The translations under genes were made by a program, and so were the position numbers. From the NCBI RefSeq assembly GCF_016595235.1, contig NZ_JAENHL010000007.1:1084419-1148418 (forward strand): a stretch of 64,000 bases of DNA, read 5' to 3'. The stretch's first letter is position 1; every line of letters starts with the position of its first letter. Under the pieces are notes generated by a model. The model saw only the letters and a list, made by a program, of their open reading frames with translations, was not told where the DNA came from and made no database searches. This DNA is from Taklimakanibacter albus (GTDB taxonomy: Bacteria > Pseudomonadota > Alphaproteobacteria > Rhizobiales > Aestuariivirgaceae). Of the stretch, positions 1-8,607 are shown in pieces.

Positions 1-201
1 GGTGATGGATTTGCCCGGCACATTGGGCAGCTTCTCGCAGGATATCACCTGCTCGCGCGCGCGTGAGGGCGCCGCACTCTCTTCCACGCCCGTGCTCATC
101 GCGATCGGACCATGACGGGAGAGCGCCGCCAAGCCCGCAATGACGATGAGGCCGGAAGCCAGCATCGCCAGTGCGGCGGGGTGGATGGCGCGCCCGGTCA
201 T
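1..201 (-). CDS. Secreted cupin-domain protein, 3' end outside window (partial)
   Basis: Reading right to left from an ATG at 201, 67 codons are open to the window edge. The first ~27 residues look like a signal or anchor segment (short basic start, then a hydrophobic stretch of Ala, Leu, Ile and Gly). It continues with a motif reading CEKLPNVPGKSIT, which resembles the start of small cupin proteins often encoded next to carboxymuconolactone-decarboxylase-like proteins. Its ATG overlaps the TGA of the upstream gene (ATGA, 198-201), so the two are translationally coupled. The cupin core itself lies outside the window, so the family call is inferred from the N-terminus and the neighbour. Confidence 0.5.
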   Translation of the reverse strand, partial: MTGRAIHPAALAMLASGLIVIAGLAALSRHGPIAMSTGVEESAAPSRAREQVISCEKLPNVPGKSIT

Positions 202-647
202 TTGGCGGCCTCGGGCGTCGAGCGGAAGCCGATGGCGATGCGGTTGTAGAGATTCATGAGGCCGATCACGATGGTGAGATCGGCCACTTCCTTTTCGGTG
301 AACGCGGCCGCCACCGCTGCATAGTCGGCATCGGGAATGCCGGTCTCGGCCACACGCGTCACCGTTTCGGCCCAGGCGAGAGCCGCCTGCTCACGCGCGT
401 CGAAGAGCTTGCCGCCTTCGCGCCACGCCGGCACCAGCACCAGCTTCGCCACGTCGAGTCCGTGCTTCAGCAGGTCACGCGAATGCATGTCGATGCAATA
501 GGCGCAGCCATTGATCTGCGAGACGCGCAGATTGACGAGATCGATGAGGGTCTGCGGCAGGCCGCTTTTGGCGACATAGTCGCGCGTGGCCCTGATGGCG
601 GCCATGCCGGCGGGAGCGGCTTTCATATAATCGAGGCGGAGGGTCAT
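198..647 (-). CDS. Carboxymuconolactone decarboxylase / AhpD-like protein
   Basis: A 149-residue protein of the AhpD-like alkylhydroperoxidase superfamily. The diagnostic CxxC...H redox motif is present as CAYCIDMH (Cys48, Cys51, His55), inside the usual all-helical context. Members reduce peroxides or act as decarboxylases; the substrate here is unknown. I start at the ATG at 647 rather than 656 because an AGGA sequence sits about nine bases upstream of 647 and only one base from 656. It is the first gene of a two-gene operon with the cupin protein, and it is divergent from a MocR-type regulator that probably controls it, an arrangement seen often in proteobacteria. Confidence 0.85.
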   Translation of the reverse strand: MTLRLDYMKAAPAGMAAIRATRDYVAKSGLPQTLIDLVNLRVSQINGCAYCIDMHSRDLLKHGLDVAKLVLVPAWREGGKLFDAREQAALAWAETVTRVAETGIPDADYAAVAAAFTEKEVADLTIVIGLMNLYNRIAIGFRSTPEAAK

Positions 648-748
648 GAGTGTCATTCCTGATGAGCTGTAATGTCGAGCTTGAGATGCGCTCTGGCAGG
701 GCCAATAAAAAGCACCAAGAATGGCATAAACTGCTGTACCATCCGACC

Positions 749-2158
749 ATGACCGATCCTTTCCTCCTGAGCCTCGACCGGAGCAGCGGCGCGCCGCTCA
801 CCCGCCAGATCCGGGATGGCATAGCGCTCGCCATCGGCGAAGGCCGGCTCAAGCCCGGTGCGCGCCTGCCGTCCTGGCGCGACCTCGCCGCCCAGCTCGG
901 TGTGGCGCGCGGTACCGTGAGAGCGGCTTATGACGGCCTCGTCGATGCGCAGCTCATCGTCACCTCGGGCTCGGCCGGAACGCATGTCGCCGACTACCTG
1001 CCGGCCAAGCCGCCGGTTGAGAAAATCGAACCAACGGAGCGGTTCCCCGGATTGTTCGATCACTTCTCCACCGCACCCCTGCCCTTTCAGATGGGCGTGC
1101 CGGCGCAGGACGAGTTCCCGTTCAAGCTGTGGTCGCGCCTGATGGCGCGGGCGGCGCGCGAGACCGCCATCCTGCCCGCGAGTTATCCCGATCCCAAGGG
1201 TGAGCCGGAGCTGCGCCAGGAGATCGCCGCCTATCTCGCCATCGCGCGCGGCATCCGGGCGGCGCCGGCGCAGATCTTCATCACCAACGGCTTTTCCGGC
1301 GGATTGGGCTTCGTGCTGCGCGCGCTGGCGCTCGAGGGCAAGACCGTGTGGATGGAGGAGCCCGGCTATCCACTGTCGCGCCAGGCGCTGGAATTGGCCG
1401 GCGCTACCATCGTGCCGGTGCGCACCGATCAGGAGGGCCTCATCGTCGAAGACGGCATCCGTCAGGCGCCTGATGCGCAGGCGGCTCTGGTGACTCCCGA
1501 CCAGCAGGCGCCGCTCGGCATGACCTTGTCGCTGGCGCGAAGGCGCGCTTTGCTCGACTGGGCGATGCGCGCGAATGCCTGGATCATCGAAGACGATTAT
1601 CTGAGCGAGTTGCAGTTGAAGGGCCGTGCCACGCCGGCCCTCGCCGCCGTCGATCAGGCGGGGCGCGTCATCCATATCGGCACCTTCAGCAAGACGATCA
1701 GCCCGGCTTTGCGCCTGGGCTTCATCGTGGCGCCGGCCGAGCTCAGCTCACATTTCAAAGACGTCGCATCGGCACTGTCGCCGGCACCCGCTCCGCAGAT
1801 CCAGCGCGCGGTCACCCTCTTCATGCGCGAGGGCCACTATATGCGCCATCTGCGCCGCATGAAGCGGCTCTATGCCGCCCGCCGCGATGTTCTGCGCGCC
1901 GCAATCAAAGGCGCGCTTGGCGGCACCGAAGCGATGGCGGGATTGGGCCTTCTGCTGCACCTGCCGGAAGGCACCGACGACCGGCGCATCGCCCGCGAGG
2001 CATTGACGCTGGGCATAAGTCCGAACGCTCTATCGACCTGGTACAAGGAGCCGCGCCCGAGCGATACCGGCCTTGTGCTCAGCGTGACCAACCTGCCGGA
2101 CAAAAAGCGGCTCGCTTCTGCCCTTGCCGACCTCGAAAATCTGATCCGGCACGGATAG
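749..2158 (+). CDS. MocR/PdxR-type transcriptional regulator (GntR HTH fused to aminotransferase domain)
   Basis: 469 residues. Residues ~12-75 form a GntR winged helix-turn-helix (LTRQIRDGIA..LPSWRDLAAQLGVARGTVRAAY). Residues ~110-465 form a fold-type I aminotransferase domain with the PLP lysine in GTFSKTISP (Lys315). MocR proteins use PLP or a PLP adduct as effector and usually regulate a divergent gene. Here that is the AhpD-like/cupin operon, sharing a ~100-bp control region (648-748). The reading frame is open from 650, but homology starts at the ATG at 749. The catalytic-domain lysine is retained, so PLP binding is expected. Confidence 0.9.
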   Translation: MTDPFLLSLDRSSGAPLTRQIRDGIALAIGEGRLKPGARLPSWRDLAAQLGVARGTVRAAYDGLVDAQLIVTSGSAGTHVADYLPAKPPVEKIEPTERFPGLFDHFSTAPLPFQMGVPAQDEFPFKLWSRLMARAARETAILPASYPDPKGEPELRQEIAAYLAIARGIRAAPAQIFITNGFSGGLGFVLRALALEGKTVWMEEPGYPLSRQALELAGATIVPVRTDQEGLIVEDGIRQAPDAQAALVTPDQQAPLGMTLSLARRRALLDWAMRANAWIIEDDYLSELQLKGRATPALAAVDQAGRVIHIGTFSKTISPALRLGFIVAPAELSSHFKDVASALSPAPAPQIQRAVTLFMREGHYMRHLRRMKRLYAARRDVLRAAIKGALGGTEAMAGLGLLLHLPEGTDDRRIAREALTLGISPNALSTWYKEPRPSDTGLVLSVTNLPDKKRLASALADLENLIRHG

Positions 2159-2177
2159 ACATCAGTCCGGCAGCAAT

Positions 2178-3377
2178 TCACGCGGGCGTAGGGGTCGCTT
2201 TCTCTTCATGGAGGGCGAAGGCGTAGTCGGCGATACGCGCCGCCGCTTCCTCGATCAGCGCGTCGGCGGCGCCCAGATTGACCCGCAGATAACCTTGTGC
2301 GCTGGCGCCGAAGTCATCCGAGGGCACAGTTGCCACGCGCTTTTCCCGGACCAGTCCCATCGCGAACTCATAGGCCGGAAGCCCGGAGCCGCTGACATCG
2401 AGCATCACGAACATGCCGCCCTCCGGCCAATGCGGCACCACGCCCGGGACATTCATGAGCCGGTCGCAGAACAACTGCCGCCGGCGCGCATAGGCTTCCT
2501 TGAGTTCGGGCATGCCGTCGGGCTGTGTTTCGAGCGCCACCACCGCGGCATCCTGGATGAAAGTCGGAATGCCGAAGGTGACCCAGGTGCTGACTCTCTC
2601 GGCTTGCCGGGCGAGCGCCAGGGGCGCCACCATCCAGCCGAGCCGCCAGCCCGCCATGGCATGCGATTTGGAAAGGCTGCCGATGGTGACGGTGCGATCG
2701 GCGATGTCGGCCAGGCTGCCGGCCGAGAAATGATGCCCTTCATAAACGATGCCGGCATAGACCTCATCCGACACGAGCCAGAGATCATGCTGCTTGCAGA
2801 TGTCGCCGATCCGGCGCAGTTCGTCTTGGCGATAGACGGCGCCGGTCGGGTTGTTGGGCGTGGCGAGAAAGATAGCCCTGGTGCGCGGGGTGATGGCGGC
2901 GGCGATGGCGTCGACCTGCGGATGAAAGTCCTGCGCCGCCGGACTGGCGACGGTGACCATACGCGCGCCGGCGAGACCGAGCGTGCCCGGATAGGTCGAA
3001 TAGAGCGGCTCGGGCACGATGACTTCATCACCGGGATCGAGAAGGCACAGGCTTGCGATGAGCAGCGCATTCTGCGCGCCGACCGTGACGATGACCTGCT
3101 CCGGTGCAATCTCCCGGCCGATCAGCCGGCTCTGCTGGCGCGCGATCGTGGCGCGCAACGGGTCATCGCCGGCGGGCGCGGTATAATAGGTACGCCCGCG
3201 CGCCAGGCTATCGGTGACAGCATCGACGGCCGCCTTGGGACTGGCGAAATCGCTGTCGCCCACCGTCAGGACGATGACCTCCTCGCCCTTTGCCATCATC
3301 TCCTCGGCGACGCTGTGAATGTCCCATGACGATCGCCCTGACGGGCTGGCCGGCCGTATCCGCGACGCAAAACGCAT
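2178..3377 (-). CDS. PLP-dependent class I/II aminotransferase
   Basis: 399 residues, fold-type I, AspC-like. Visible family motifs are YYTAPAGDDPLR near residue 65, the ATPNNPTGAVY block near residue 170, and the PLP lysine in SLSKSHAMAGWR (Lys237) followed by the arginine of GWRLGW. It transfers the amino group of an amino acid to a 2-oxo acid; the substrate cannot be read from sequence. It lies 34 bp downstream of the acyl-CoA dehydrogenase gene on the same strand, so the two probably form an operon, which suggests degradation of an amino acid through an acyl-CoA. Confidence 0.88.
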   Translation of the reverse strand: MRFASRIRPASPSGRSSWDIHSVAEEMMAKGEEVIVLTVGDSDFASPKAAVDAVTDSLARGRTYYTAPAGDDPLRATIARQQSRLIGREIAPEQVIVTVGAQNALLIASLCLLDPGDEVIVPEPLYSTYPGTLGLAGARMVTVASPAAQDFHPQVDAIAAAITPRTRAIFLATPNNPTGAVYRQDELRRIGDICKQHDLWLVSDEVYAGIVYEGHHFSAGSLADIADRTVTIGSLSKSHAMAGWRLGWMVAPLALARQAERVSTWVTFGIPTFIQDAAVVALETQPDGMPELKEAYARRRQLFCDRLMNVPGVVPHWPEGGMFVMLDVSGSGLPAYEFAMGLVREKRVATVPSDDFGASAQGYLRVNLGAADALIEEAAARIADYAFALHEEKATPTPA

Positions 3378-3411
3378 TATGGTGCTGCTCCTCTTGGCTA
3401 GCCCGACGGGC

Positions 3412-4614
3412 CTAGCTCCATTTCCAGAAATCGATGCCCTCTTTGCCGAGCGCGCGCGCGATCAGCATGCGATGCACCTCCGAGGCGCCATCGATGAGGC
3501 GGGCGGCGCGGGCATAGCGGTAGATCCAGTCGAGCACCGTGTCCTTGGAATAGCCTTTGGCGCCGAGGAGCTGAATGCCGGTATCGGCCGCCTTGTGCAA
3601 CGTGTCGGCCGCGTGGATCTTCGCCATCGAGATGGCGCTCTGCGCCTTGTCGCCCTTGTCGAGCGCCCAGGCGGCTTTCATGGTGAGAAGACGGCCGACC
3701 TCAATGTCCTTGGCGACATCGCCCAGCATCATCTGCACTGACTCCCGCTCGGCGAGCTTGGTGCCGAAGGCCTGGCGCTCCGCCACATGCGCCTGCGCGA
3801 TCTCGAGACATCTCTTGGCGAGGCCGAGCCAGCGCATGCAATGGGTGAGGCGCGCCGGCCCCAGGCGCAATTGTGTGAATTTGAGACCGTCGCCGTCCTC
3901 GAGCAGCCGGTTCTCCGCCGGTATTTCGAGGCCGTCGAGTTCGAGCTCGCAGACGCCGCCATGCTCCTGCGGCCCCATGATGTCGATACGCCGGACGATG
4001 CGCCAGCCCGGATCATCGCCATGATAGAGGAAGGCCGAGAGGCCATGCCGCGCGTCGTCCGATGTCCGCGCGATGAGAATGAAATGCCGCGCCGCGGCGG
4101 CGCCCGAGATGAACCATTTGCGACCGCTGATCACATAACGATCGTTCTTCTTTTCGGCGCGCGTCAGCATCATGCCGCCGGGATCCGAGCCCGAGCCCGG
4201 CGCCGGCTCCGTCATGGCGAAAGAAGACCGGACCTTTCCGTCAACGATCGGCTGCAGCCATTTGTCCTTCTGCGCGTCAGTGGCCAGCACCTTGTTGAGC
4301 ACGCTCATATTGCCGTCATCGGGCGCGGCGCAATTGAGCGCCGCCGGCCCGAAGATCGAGTGATTGGCCTCCTCGTAAAGCGCCGCCCACCCGATGACCG
4401 GCAGGCCGAGCCCGCCCCGCTCTTTCGGCATTTGCGGCGCCCAGAGGCCGGCGGCCTTGGCCTTGGCGCGCAACTCGTCCAACCGGTCGAGCCGGATATT
4501 CTCGAACTCGTCATAGACGTCGGAACGGGCTTCGAGCGGCAGGACCTCGCCGCGGATGAAATCGCGGGTCCGGCGCCGGAGGCTCTCAATATCAGGGGGA
4601 AGTGTGAAATCCAT
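3412..4614 (-). CDS. Acyl-CoA dehydrogenase family protein
   Basis: 400 residues with the usual three-part layout: helical N-terminal domain, beta domain (FAMTEPAPGSGSDPGG near 125-140 and RKWFISGAA), and helical C-terminal domain (RQAFGTKLAERESVQMMLGDVA, QLLGAKGYSKDTVLDWIYRYARAARLIDGASEVHRM). It is a flavoprotein that oxidises the alpha-beta bond of an acyl-CoA and passes electrons to ETF. The signature is closest to the ACAD10/11-like group. I use the ATG at 4614, where homology begins; a GTG at 4644 would add ten residues. It is divergent from the gamma-glutamyl hydrolase gene with under 50 bp between them. Confidence 0.88.
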   Translation of the reverse strand: MDFTLPPDIESLRRRTRDFIRGEVLPLEARSDVYDEFENIRLDRLDELRAKAKAAGLWAPQMPKERGGLGLPVIGWAALYEEANHSIFGPAALNCAAPDDGNMSVLNKVLATDAQKDKWLQPIVDGKVRSSFAMTEPAPGSGSDPGGMMLTRAEKKNDRYVISGRKWFISGAAAARHFILIARTSDDARHGLSAFLYHGDDPGWRIVRRIDIMGPQEHGGVCELELDGLEIPAENRLLEDGDGLKFTQLRLGPARLTHCMRWLGLAKRCLEIAQAHVAERQAFGTKLAERESVQMMLGDVAKDIEVGRLLTMKAAWALDKGDKAQSAISMAKIHAADTLHKAADTGIQLLGAKGYSKDTVLDWIYRYARAARLIDGASEVHRMLIARALGKEGIDFWKWS

Positions 4615-4661
4615 GGGGCTGGCAAGGTGCCATGGATTTGCCACGCATTCTAGAGTATCAA

Positions 4662-5450
4662 ATGGCCACCATGATCAGACATCCCCTCGTCGGCCTGCCC
4701 TCCGACACCTATGAAAACAGCCACCTCCTTTTCCATTCCCTCGGCGACAAATATGTGCGCGCCGTCTCTGACGTGGCGCAATGCCTGCCGGTGATGATCC
4801 CGGCCATTGCCGAGGCGATGGACCTTTCGGCGCTGCTCGACCATTTCGACGGCATCCTGATGACCGGCGCCGTCTCCAATGTGCACCCGCCGCATTATGG
4901 CTCGACGCCGACCGCCGATCACGAGCCCTATGACCATCACCGCGACCAACTCACCTTGAAGCTGATCCGCGCCGTGCTCGACCGCGGCATGCCGCTCTTC
5001 TGCATCTGCCGCGGCTTCCAGGAGCTCAATGTCGTCATGGGCGGCACGCTCGAGACCGAGGTGCAGCGCGGCGAAGGCCGGCTCGACCACCGCTCGCGCA
5101 AGGTCGAGGACATGGACGTCAAATATGGCCCGGTGCATCCGATCGCCATCACCCCGGGCGGCGTGCTGGAAGGCATGCTCGGCAAGAGCGAGACCCTGGT
5201 GAACAGCCTGCACCGCCAGGCGATCGCCAAGGTGGCGCCCGGCCTCAATGTCGAAGCGCGCGCGCCCGATGGCATCATCGAGGCCGTGTCGGTGAAGGGC
5301 GCCAAGGCCTTCGCTTTCGGAGCGCAATGGCATCCCGAATACAAGGCCGCCAACAATCCGGACTCGGTGAAGATGTTCAAGGCCTTCGGCGACGCCGTCC
5401 GCCTCCATGCGGCACGCCGCGTGAACGACAAGCTGGCGCGCGCGAGCTAA
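4662..5450 (+). CDS. Class I glutamine amidotransferase-like gamma-glutamyl hydrolase (peptidase C26, PuuD-like)
   Basis: 262 residues. The GATase nucleophile motif is CICRGFQ (Cys116) and the His-Glu pair is in QWHPE (His224, Glu226), so the triad is complete. The family includes PuuD, which cleaves gamma-glutamyl-GABA to glutamate and GABA in putrescine breakdown. Start choices are ATG 4662 or 4671; 4662 is taken. It stands alone here, but two glutamine-synthetase-like gamma-glutamyl ligases are in this window (19598-20974, 30241-31617). It could therefore supply the deglutamylation step that neither ligase cluster clearly contains. Confidence 0.85.
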   Translation: MATMIRHPLVGLPSDTYENSHLLFHSLGDKYVRAVSDVAQCLPVMIPAIAEAMDLSALLDHFDGILMTGAVSNVHPPHYGSTPTADHEPYDHHRDQLTLKLIRAVLDRGMPLFCICRGFQELNVVMGGTLETEVQRGEGRLDHRSRKVEDMDVKYGPVHPIAITPGGVLEGMLGKSETLVNSLHRQAIAKVAPGLNVEARAPDGIIEAVSVKGAKAFAFGAQWHPEYKAANNPDSVKMFKAFGDAVRLHAARRVNDKLARAS

Positions 5451-5456
5451 GCACTT

Positions 5457-5569
5457 CCCCTCACCCTGAGGTGCGAGCGAAGCGAGCCTCGAAGGGTTTG
5501 CTTCAGCACTCTCGCTTTCTCTTGAAGGATGCTTCGAGGGCCGCTTCGCGGCCACCTCAGCATGAGGGC
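5457..5569. repeat. Palindromic intergenic repeat (Rhizobiales type, ~113 bp)
   Basis: Imperfect inverted repeat filling the gap between two genes. The left arm starts CCCTCACCCTGAGGTG and continues through a GCGAAGC core to CCTCGAAGG. The right arm reads CTTCGAGGGCCGCTTCGCGG and ends CACCTCAGCATGAGGG. The outer arms match at 14 of 16 positions and the inner arms share the TCGAAGG and CGAAGC blocks. Similar CCCTCA-TGAGG palindromes are scattered through many Hyphomicrobiales genomes. It could fold as a long hairpin at the 3' end of the upstream transcript. Confidence 0.75.
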
Positions 5570-5581
5570 AGATGACACGAG

Positions 5582-6139
5582 CTAAACCTCGCTGGTGAAA
5601 TCCACCGCCGGCCCGCGCGAATAACCCGAGAAGCGCACATTCATGCCGCCTTCGATCGGCGAGCAGGCCATCGGGCCGATGAGCGCCGTACTTGCGCCGG
5701 GCATGGTGCAGAGCCGCAAGGTGCGGAATCCCTTCTCCGCCTTGTATTGCACACAGACGGCATCACCTTTGCGCGTCAGGCGCAGACGAACGGACTCCCC
5801 GACATCGACCTCGCGCGCGATCGCCCAATCGGAAAAAGCGCCTTGCGTATGGACCGAGCTTAGCGCCGCATGGCCATGGGCGAATTCGACGCCGGCCTTG
5901 ATCCACTGGTCGGCGCTGATCCGCAGCATGAGGCCGGCCTGGTCATATTGCGCCTTGTAGCCTGCTGCGAAAACGACCTCTGCGGAGAAATCGCCCGTGA
6001 CGGACTCGTGGTAGTAATGCCCGTTGTCATTGCGCCAGCCATTGAAGGTCCGCTGCCAGAAATCGGTCTTGTCGCCGGTGACGAAGGAAAGGTCCTTGCC
6101 GTCCACCCGCCATTGCGCAGGTTCGTTGAGCCATTGCAT
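5582..6139 (-). CDS. DUF1349 domain-containing protein
   Basis: 185 residues without signal peptide or membrane segment. It matches the DUF1349 (YesU-like) beta-sandwich family: WLNEPAQWRVDGKDLSFVTG at the start, DFWQRTFNGWRNDNGH, and YDQAGLMLRISADQWIKAGVEF in the middle. Homologues are concanavalin-like folds thought to bind or act on carbohydrate, with no proven activity for this subgroup. It lies ten bases downstream of the haloacid dehalogenase gene on the same strand and is probably co-transcribed with it. Confidence 0.8.
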   Translation of the reverse strand: MQWLNEPAQWRVDGKDLSFVTGDKTDFWQRTFNGWRNDNGHYYHESVTGDFSAEVVFAAGYKAQYDQAGLMLRISADQWIKAGVEFAHGHAALSSVHTQGAFSDWAIAREVDVGESVRLRLTRKGDAVCVQYKAEKGFRTLRLCTMPGASTALIGPMACSPIEGGMNVRFSGYSRGPAVDFTSEV

Positions 6140-6149
6140 GAGGTAACTC

Positions 6150-6827
6150 CTATAGAAGTGCCGGCAGCTCGGTGAGCGATTTCACGAGGCGGGCGGGCTT
6201 GCCCGGGATCTTGTCAGGAGGCAGGCCGAAACGGTCGATGCGGACCACCTGGAAGCCGAATTGCGCCGCCGCCTGCGCATCCCAGCTATTGGCCGAGACG
6301 AAGCAGATGGCGGGCGCGTCATGGATGACGAATTTCTGCATCGCCAGGCGATAGACGCGCCGGCTCGGCTTGTAGATGCCGACATCTTCGACCGACAGAA
6401 CCTCATCGAGGAGCTTGTCGATGCCGGCCGAGCGCACCGCCGCATCAAGCATCGACGGGCTGCCATTGGACAGGATGGCGGTGCGCATATTGCGCGATTT
6501 GAGCGCGCCCAGCGCTTCCCTGGCGTCGGGATAAGCGTCGAGCTTGAGATACAGCGCCAGGAGCTCGTCCTTGAGCCCCGGCTCGTCGATGCCGTGAAAG
6601 GCCAACGCATAATCGAGCGCGTCTCCGGTCACATGCCAGAAATCGGCATGGACGCCCATCAGGCTCCGGAGCCAGGAATATTCGAGCTGCTTCTGCCGCC
6701 AGAGTTGCGACAGGGCGTCGGCCTTCGCGCCGATCTCGGCGGCGAGCTTCTGCACCGGCGAATGCACGTCGAACAGCGTGCCATAGGCGTCGAAGACGCA
6801 GGCCCTGATGCCCTCCAGTTTCGCCAT
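6150..6827 (-). CDS. (S)-2-haloacid dehalogenase, type II (HAD superfamily)
   Basis: 225 residues with all four HAD motifs: [10 protein letters not shown] (nucleophile Asp13), ILSNGSP, a lysine in IYKPSRRVY, and [12 protein letters not shown]. The SANSWD and YGTLFDVHS signatures are characteristic of type II L-2-haloacid dehalogenases, which release halide from short 2-haloacids by hydrolysis. Length is typical. It is divergent from the nitrile hydratase operon with about 60 bp between start codons. Confidence 0.88.
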   Translation of the reverse strand: MAKLEGIRACVFDAYGTLFDVHSPVQKLAAEIGAKADALSQLWRQKQLEYSWLRSLMGVHADFWHVTGDALDYALAFHGIDEPGLKDELLALYLKLDAYPDAREALGALKSRNMRTAILSNGSPSMLDAAVRSAGIDKLLDEVLSVEDVGIYKPSRRVYRLAMQKFVIHDAPAICFVSANSWDAQAAAQFGFQVVRIDRFGLPPDKIPGKPARLVKSLTELPALL

Positions 6828-6887
6828 TATGACCGCTTCTCTCCCCGCTGCCCGAGGCCTATGCTAGCCGCCTCGGAGAGAAACACA

Positions 6888-7514
6888 ATGCCGCATGACC
6901 ATGATCACGACCATGACGAAGGATCGGAGCTTTCCCCCATCGCGCTCCGGGTGAAGGCGCTGGAATCCCTTCTCGTCGAGAAGGGCTATGTCGAACCGGA
7001 AGCTCTCGACACGCTGATCGAGACCTATGAGACCAAGATCGGCCCGCGCAACGGCGCCCGTGTCGTCGCCAAGGCCTGGAGCGATCCCAAATACAAGGCC
7101 TGGCTACTCGCGGATGCGACGGCGGCGATCGCCTCGCTGGGTTATACCGGCCGCCAGGGCGAGCATATGGTGACGGTCGAGAATACGCCGGGGACGCACA
7201 ACCTCGTCGTCTGCACTTTGTGCTCCTGCTATCCGTGGTCGGTGCTGGGCCTGCCGCCTGTCTGGTACAAGGCGCCGCCCTATCGCTCACGCGCCGTCAT
7301 AGATCCCAGAGGCGTGCTCGCCGAATTCGGCCTGACGCTGCCCGACGACACCGCCATCAGCGTGTGGGATTCGACCGCCGAGATCCGTTATCTGGTACTG
7401 CCGATGCGGCCCCAAGGTACCGAAGGCTGGAGCGCCGAGAAGCTCAGCCAGTTGGTGACGCGTGACTCGATGATCGGCACCGGCATTGCTTTGAAGCCGG
7501 GAGCCACTTCATGA
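6888..7514 (+). CDS. nthA: Nitrile hydratase alpha subunit, cobalt type
   Basis: 208 residues. The metal-binding claw is VCTLCSC (Cys109, Cys112, Ser113, Cys114). Thr at the second position of the CTLCSC motif marks cobalt enzymes, while iron enzymes have Ser (CSLCSC). The enzyme hydrates nitriles to amides. The N-terminus is an unusual alternating His/Asp run (residues 3-10). A GGAGAG sequence lies just upstream of the ATG at 6888. Its stop overlaps the start of the beta subunit (ATGA at 7511-7514). No amidase gene lies nearby to complete nitrile use. Confidence 0.93.
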   Translation: MPHDHDHDHDEGSELSPIALRVKALESLLVEKGYVEPEALDTLIETYETKIGPRNGARVVAKAWSDPKYKAWLLADATAAIASLGYTGRQGEHMVTVENTPGTHNLVVCTLCSCYPWSVLGLPPVWYKAPPYRSRAVIDPRGVLAEFGLTLPDDTAISVWDSTAEIRYLVLPMRPQGTEGWSAEKLSQLVTRDSMIGTGIALKPGATS

Positions 7515-8170
7515 ACGGCCCGCAGGATCTGGGCGGCCAGATGGGCTTCGGCCCGATGGCGCCCGAAACGAACGAGCCGCTTTTCCATGCAGACTGGGAG
7601 AGTCGGGCGCTGGCGCTCACCCTCGCCATGGGCGCCACGCGGGAGTGGAACATCGACAAATCACGCCATGCGCGCGAAAGCCTGCCGCCCGCCAAATATC
7701 TCTCGATGAGCTATTATGAGATCTGGATCTCGGGGCTGATCGAGCTGATGGTCGGGCAAGGCCTCGTCACGCGCGAGGAAGCCACCGCCGGCAAGATGGC
7801 GGTTCCGCCCAAGCCGGTGGCGGGCAAGCTTCTCGCCAAGGACGTGGCGGCGGTGCTTGCCAAAGGCGGACCGACCTCGCGGACCGCCGCGGCGGCGCCG
7901 CGCTTCAAGCCCGGGGATAAAGTGCGTACACGGAACATGCATCCGACAGGCCATACCCGCCTGCCGCGTTATCTGCGTGGCCATGTGGGCGAGATCGTGC
8001 GGCTGCATGGCGCCCATGTCTTTCCCGACACCAATGCGCATGGCAAGGGCGAGAATCCGACGACGCTCTACACGGTGAAATTTCCGGCGCGCGACATATG
8101 GGGCGAAGCGCGCCATCCGCGTGACACGGTATCGGCCGATCTCTGGGAGCCTTATCTTGAACCCGCCTGA
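7511..8170 (+). CDS. nthB: Nitrile hydratase beta subunit
   Basis: 219 residues. It begins [15 protein letters not shown], the standard opening of this subunit. The C-terminal SH3-like domain carries [40 protein letters not shown] and [12 protein letters not shown]. It pairs with the alpha subunit to form the active site at the interface. It is translated by ATGA overlap with the alpha gene, and the accessory gene begins inside its last codons, so the three form one operon. Confidence 0.93.
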   Translation: MNGPQDLGGQMGFGPMAPETNEPLFHADWESRALALTLAMGATREWNIDKSRHARESLPPAKYLSMSYYEIWISGLIELMVGQGLVTREEATAGKMAVPPKPVAGKLLAKDVAAVLAKGGPTSRTAAAAPRFKPGDKVRTRNMHPTGHTRLPRYLRGHVGEIVRLHGAHVFPDTNAHGKGENPTTLYTVKFPARDIWGEARHPRDTVSADLWEPYLEPA

Positions 8171-8453
8171 CGAACCGGTCTTCAACGAGCCCTGGGAGGC
8201 GCAGGCCTTCGCCATGGCGGTGAGCCTCGAGGCGAAAGGCCTCTTCACCTGGACCGAATGGGCCGAAGCACTCGGCCGCGAGATCAAGATGCAGGGCACG
8301 CGAAGCTATTATGAGTGCTGGCTCGCCGCCCTGGAGAAGCTCGTCGAGGAGAAACGCCTCATGAGCGCGGATGAGCGCCTGGCGCGCATCGAGGCCTGGG
8401 ACCGCGCCGCCAAGGCAACGCCGCACGGAAAGCCGATCGAGCTCGGCCGCTGA
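8157..8453 (+). CDS. Nitrile hydratase accessory (activator) protein
   Basis: About 98 residues, homologous to the small beta-like activator (P14K type) that delivers cobalt to the alpha subunit by subunit exchange. Recognisable blocks are [32 protein letters not shown] and YYECWLAALEKLV, which mirror the N-terminal half of the beta subunit. The best start is the TTG at 8157, which places the conserved PDEPVF block at residue 4 and overlaps the beta gene by 14 bases. An ATG in the same frame at 8121 would add 12 non-conserved residues. Confidence 0.82.
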   Translation: MNPPDEPVFNEPWEAQAFAMAVSLEAKGLFTWTEWAEALGREIKMQGTRSYYECWLAALEKLVEEKRLMSADERLARIEAWDRAAKATPHGKPIELGR

Positions 8454-8607
8454 CGCTCCTCCCGGCAAAAATGGTCGGAATCTCATGATTGGCGCGTGAT
8501 TGGACGGAGAAACCGGGACATCGGTCAACGTCCTGATTCCGCTGGAATGGCCCATCAAACGGCGCTAGGTTCCGTCATCGACCGGTGCAGATGTGAGCTT
8601 TGGTTCC

